DNA of 8,963 nt from Anaerolineales bacterium UBA2181. Lineage in GTDB: Bacteria > Chloroflexota > Anaerolineae > Promineifilales > UBA4811. The DNA is taken from positions 1 through 8,963 of the forward strand of contig DCVT01000043.1 of the NCBI GenBank assembly GCA_002328075.1, given 5' to 3'. The notes under the pieces are model-generated. The model searched no databases and was not told the DNA's origin. It was given only the letters and a program-made list of their open reading frames with translations. Positions 7,688-8,963 of the stretch are shown here, piece by piece. A program made the position numbers and the translations under genes. How positions within the stretch are numbered: position 1 is the first letter of the stretch; every line of letters begins with the position of its first letter.

Positions 7688-7696
7688 TGGTATAAT
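7688..7696 (+). promoter_or_regulatory. Extended -10 promoter of the GyrI-like gene
   Basis: TGG followed by a perfect TATAAT (7691-7696) forms an extended -10. No good -35 is present at 16-18 bp, where the palindrome sits instead. Transcription would start near 7703, leaving a short leader of about 19 nt before the ATG at 7722. This also rules out the in-frame ATG at 7695, which lies inside the -10. Confidence 0.65.
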
Positions 7697-7721
7697 GCAC
7701 TTGACCAAAGAGTGGAGCACC

Positions 7722-8240
7722 ATGTCCCGGGCCCGACAGAGGATAGAGGAAGGAGCGAGCAAGGTGAGCGGACTGGACGTGAAGATCGTCAGGCTGGCGG
7801 CCATGCGGGTGGCGAGGTTCCATGGCTTCGGCTCCAGTCCTGAACTGGTGGCGATCGAAAAGCTGGTCTACTGGGCACGGCCGAAAGGGCTGCTGGAAAA
7901 TCGGACGAGAAACCGAATCTTTGGATTCAACAATCCAAATCCCTCGCCGGGCAGTCCGAACTATGGCTACGAGACCTGGATCGCCGTGGGTTCGGAAATC
8001 GACGCGGAGAAGGGTGTGGAGCTGCACGAGTTCGAGGGGGGTCTATACGGCGTCACTCGGTGCCGTGGGGTAGAGAGCATCACTCCCACGTGGAAGGCGC
8101 TGGTTCAGTGGCTGGAGGAGAGCCCGTATCGGTACGGGAGCGATCCCTGCTTGGAGGAACTCCTCGGTCCGTTGGACGCCCCGCTGGACGAGTTGATTAA
8201 CGGATCGGTTCTCGACCTGTATATGCCCATCGCGGAATAG
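7722..8240 (+). CDS. GyrI-like small-molecule-binding domain protein
   Basis: This 172-residue stand-alone protein has the GyrI-like/AraC effector-binding fold. It has DVKIVRLAAMRVARFHG (19-35), the family block FGFNNPNP (68-75) followed by YGYETWIAVG (81-90), GGLYGVTRC (106-114), a helix TWKALVQWLEES, and the closing LDLYMPIAE. E84 and E102 fall in the positions where these proteins keep acidic pocket residues. Relatives bind hydrophobic or cationic ligands, and some hydrolyse cyclopropanoid toxins. The ATG at 7722 has GGAG 4 nt upstream. A GTG at 7764 has a better-spaced AGGAAGGAG and would start right at the conserved domain, giving 158 residues, so the start is uncertain. The gene is divergent from the WYL regulator and its promoter overlaps the palindrome, so ligand-responsive control is likely. 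Confidence 0.85.
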   Translation: MSRARQRIEEGASKVSGLDVKIVRLAAMRVARFHGFGSSPELVAIEKLVYWARPKGLLENRTRNRIFGFNNPNPSPGSPNYGYETWIAVGSEIDAEKGVELHEFEGGLYGVTRCRGVESITPTWKALVQWLEESPYRYGSDPCLEELLGPLDAPLDELINGSVLDLYMPIAE

Positions 8241-8259
8241 CGCGGCGACTTCTGCGAGT

Positions 8260-8275
8260 CTCACCTCCGGGTGAG
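8260..8275 (+). other. Short stable hairpin after the GyrI-like gene
   Basis: CTCACC-TCCG-GGTGAG forms a 6-bp stem with a UNCG-class tetraloop 20 bp past the stop. There is no T-run after it, so it is not a standard intrinsic terminator. It lies between two convergent reading frames and may stabilise RNA ends or act as a weak bidirectional terminator. Confidence 0.35.
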
Positions 8276-8328
8276 GCGGCGTACCGTACCGTTCCCTCAG
8301 GGTTGAGCAAGGCCACCATGTTGACCAC

Positions 8329-8514
8329 TCATTCCACCTTCAGCGGTTGCCAGCCAGCGTTGAAATCCTCGCCGGGGCTGTCGGTCATCCGCTTTCTGTT
8401 CCTTCCGTCCGCATCTATTACGTGGACCTCCATGTCGGCGTCGCGCCAGGAGTTGAACAGCAGACAGTTACCCGTTCGATAGACAACCATTACACGGGTG
8501 TTTGGACCGGGCTG
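8329..8514 (-). pseudogene. C-terminal fragment of a TolB/WD40-like (PD40) beta-propeller protein
   Basis: A minus-strand frame of 61 codons ends in TGA at 8329-8331. It contains LLFNSWRDADMEVHVIDADG followed by RMTDSPGEDFNAGWQP. This closely follows the PD40/TolB repeat pattern, in which a strand with an S-x-RD turn leads to E-[IV]-x-V-[MI]-DADG, then a [LM]T-D-x-P and a D-F-x-x-x-W block. No start codon, signal peptide or further repeats are present. The fragment meets the right end of the tnpB element at its 5' side and lies in a different frame from tnpB. The upstream part of the gene is presumably beyond the element or lost. Such proteins are usually periplasmic or extracellular. Confidence 0.6.
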
Positions 8515-8963
8515 ATTGACCTTTGGTAGCTCTCGCCACCTGCCTGGGCAGGCGAGGTGTCTAGCCCGGCGGATGCACTTCGGGCATCCGGGAGACCGCG
8601 CATGAACCGGATCGCCAGCGCTGCCTCCACTTCGCGGTAGGAAAGCCAGTTCATTTCCTCGTCGCTCTGGCGTTCACCGATGTGGGAGGCCGCGTTCTCA
8701 TCCGCGTTGGCTGCATACCCGCACCACAGGCAGACAAACCGGTCCTGGGTGCGGCGGTTCATCGATAGGGTAAAACCACAGGCAGAACACTGTTGGCTCG
8801 AATAGGCGGCCTGAACCGCCCGATAGCGTATGCCACGCTCGTCCAGTTTGTACTTGAGTTTGTCGCGTACATAGCCCAACTGCGATGCGCCCAGCGCACG
8901 GTTCATCTGGCGCGATCTGAAGCGCAGGTCCCTCACCGACAGACGCTCCAGTGCCACCGCCAC
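8490..8963 (-). CDS. tnpB: TnpB (IS200/IS605 family RNA-guided nuclease), C-terminal part, 5' end beyond window
   Basis: The frame is open to the right edge; 157 residues of a protein that normally has about 370-430 are seen. Visible are the RuvC-II region VALERLSV, whose Glu is the second catalytic acid, the helix QLGYVRDKLKYKL, then YSSQQCSACG and FVCLWCGYAANADENAASH. The four cysteines C59, C62, C78 and C81 (window numbering) form the CX2C-X15-CX2C zinc ribbon, and D88 in NADENAA is the third RuvC acid. All expected active-site residues in this part are intact. The C-terminal 45 or so residues are low-complexity and overlap DNA that folds into hairpins. The frame runs through the likely right end of the element and stops 26 bp into the adjoining gene fragment. 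TnpB cuts DNA next to the element's target motif using an RNA made from this 3' region. Confidence 0.85.
   Translation of the reverse strand: MAVALERLSVRDLRFRSRQMNRALGASQLGYVRDKLKYKLDERGIRYRAVQAAYSSQQCSACGFTLSMNRRTQDRFVCLWCGYAANADENAASHIGERQSDEEMNWLSYREVEAALAIRFMRGLPDARSASAGLDTSPAQAGGESYQRSISPVQTPV
8516..8610 (-). ncRNA. Candidate omega-RNA scaffold overlapping the tnpB 3' end
   Basis: Two hairpins on the minus strand precede the putative element end. The first is CGGATGC/GCATCCG (arms 8570-8576 and 8584-8590, 7-nt loop). The second is CTCGCC plus TGC paired with GCA and GGCGAG (8532-8556), with a 3-nt bulge and 4-nt loop. In this family the guide RNA covers the tnpB 3' end and the right end, with the guide just beyond the element. 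The guide would then begin near 8515. Boundaries are approximate. Confidence 0.35.
8516..8963 (-). mobile_element. IS200/IS605-type element, right-end part
   Basis: The tnpB reading frame, the bulged right-end hairpin at 8532-8556 and a TCAA (8516-8519, minus strand) 12 nt after it fit the right end of an IS200/IS605 element, where transposition uses short sequence tags beside subterminal hairpins instead of inverted repeats. The left end and any tnpA lie outside the window. A second possible terminus is TTCAAC at 8452-8457. Confidence 0.5.

Noticed and set aside
8452..8457. TTCAAC (minus strand) as the element's right terminus
   Set aside because: Placing the end here would put part of the beta-propeller reading frame inside the element. 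The TCAA just after the bulged hairpin fits better, though this remains unproven.
8470..8499. ACCCGT/ACGGGT inverted repeat with an 18-nt loop
   Set aside because: It lies within the beta-propeller fragment's coding sequence, and a 6-bp stem with a long loop can easily arise by chance.
1..8963. CRISPR array, tRNA or rRNA genes
   Set aside because: No regularly spaced repeats, no tRNA cloverleaf and no rRNA-like conserved blocks were noticed on either strand.

Overview
The window reads as bacterial chromosomal DNA of fairly high GC with good Shine-Dalgarno sequences. The mix of genes (ABC-2 export operon, NYN-domain protein, YafY-type WYL regulator, GyrI-like proteins, a TnpB element, a beta-propeller fragment) recalls Chloroflexota or another environmental Gram-positive-like lineage. 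That assignment is a guess from gene content; no rRNA or marker gene is present to fix it.

Region 1 (1-4284, minus strand) is one apparent operon. An extended -10 promoter near 4256-4284 and a roughly 100-nt leader precede an ABC ATPase. Two ABC-2 type permeases follow with gaps of 2 and 14 bp, then after 37 bp a NYN-domain (PIN-like) protein that runs off the left edge. The ATPase and two related permeases should form a heterodimeric type-2 exporter of a drug, lipid or other hydrophobic compound. The NYN protein is an unexpected passenger.

Region 2 (4285-4663) holds no convincing gene. It contains several nested inverted repeats around 4405-4515 that I cannot assign.

Region 3 (4664-8240) looks like a small-molecule response module. 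A WYL regulator (minus, broken by a frameshift) is transcribed divergently from a GyrI-like protein gene (plus). Between them lies a perfect 7-5-7 inverted repeat just upstream of an extended -10. Downstream of the regulator, with its own likely promoter, are a dienelactone-hydrolase-family enzyme and, by a 4-base ATGA overlap, a protein that joins a GyrI-like domain to a cysteine-rich C-terminal domain. Two GyrI-like ligand-binding proteins, a hydrolase and a ligand-sensing regulator together suggest sensing and detoxification or turnover of an unknown compound (inference).

Region 4 (8241-8963, minus strand) holds the 3' end of an IS200/IS605-type tnpB with its zinc finger, a bulged right-end hairpin, and directly beyond it a 61-codon out-of-frame tail of a TolB/WD40-like beta-propeller protein. 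The element seems to have landed in, or captured the end of, that gene. The tnpB reading frame passes through its own right-end hairpin and stops in the flanking gene fragment.
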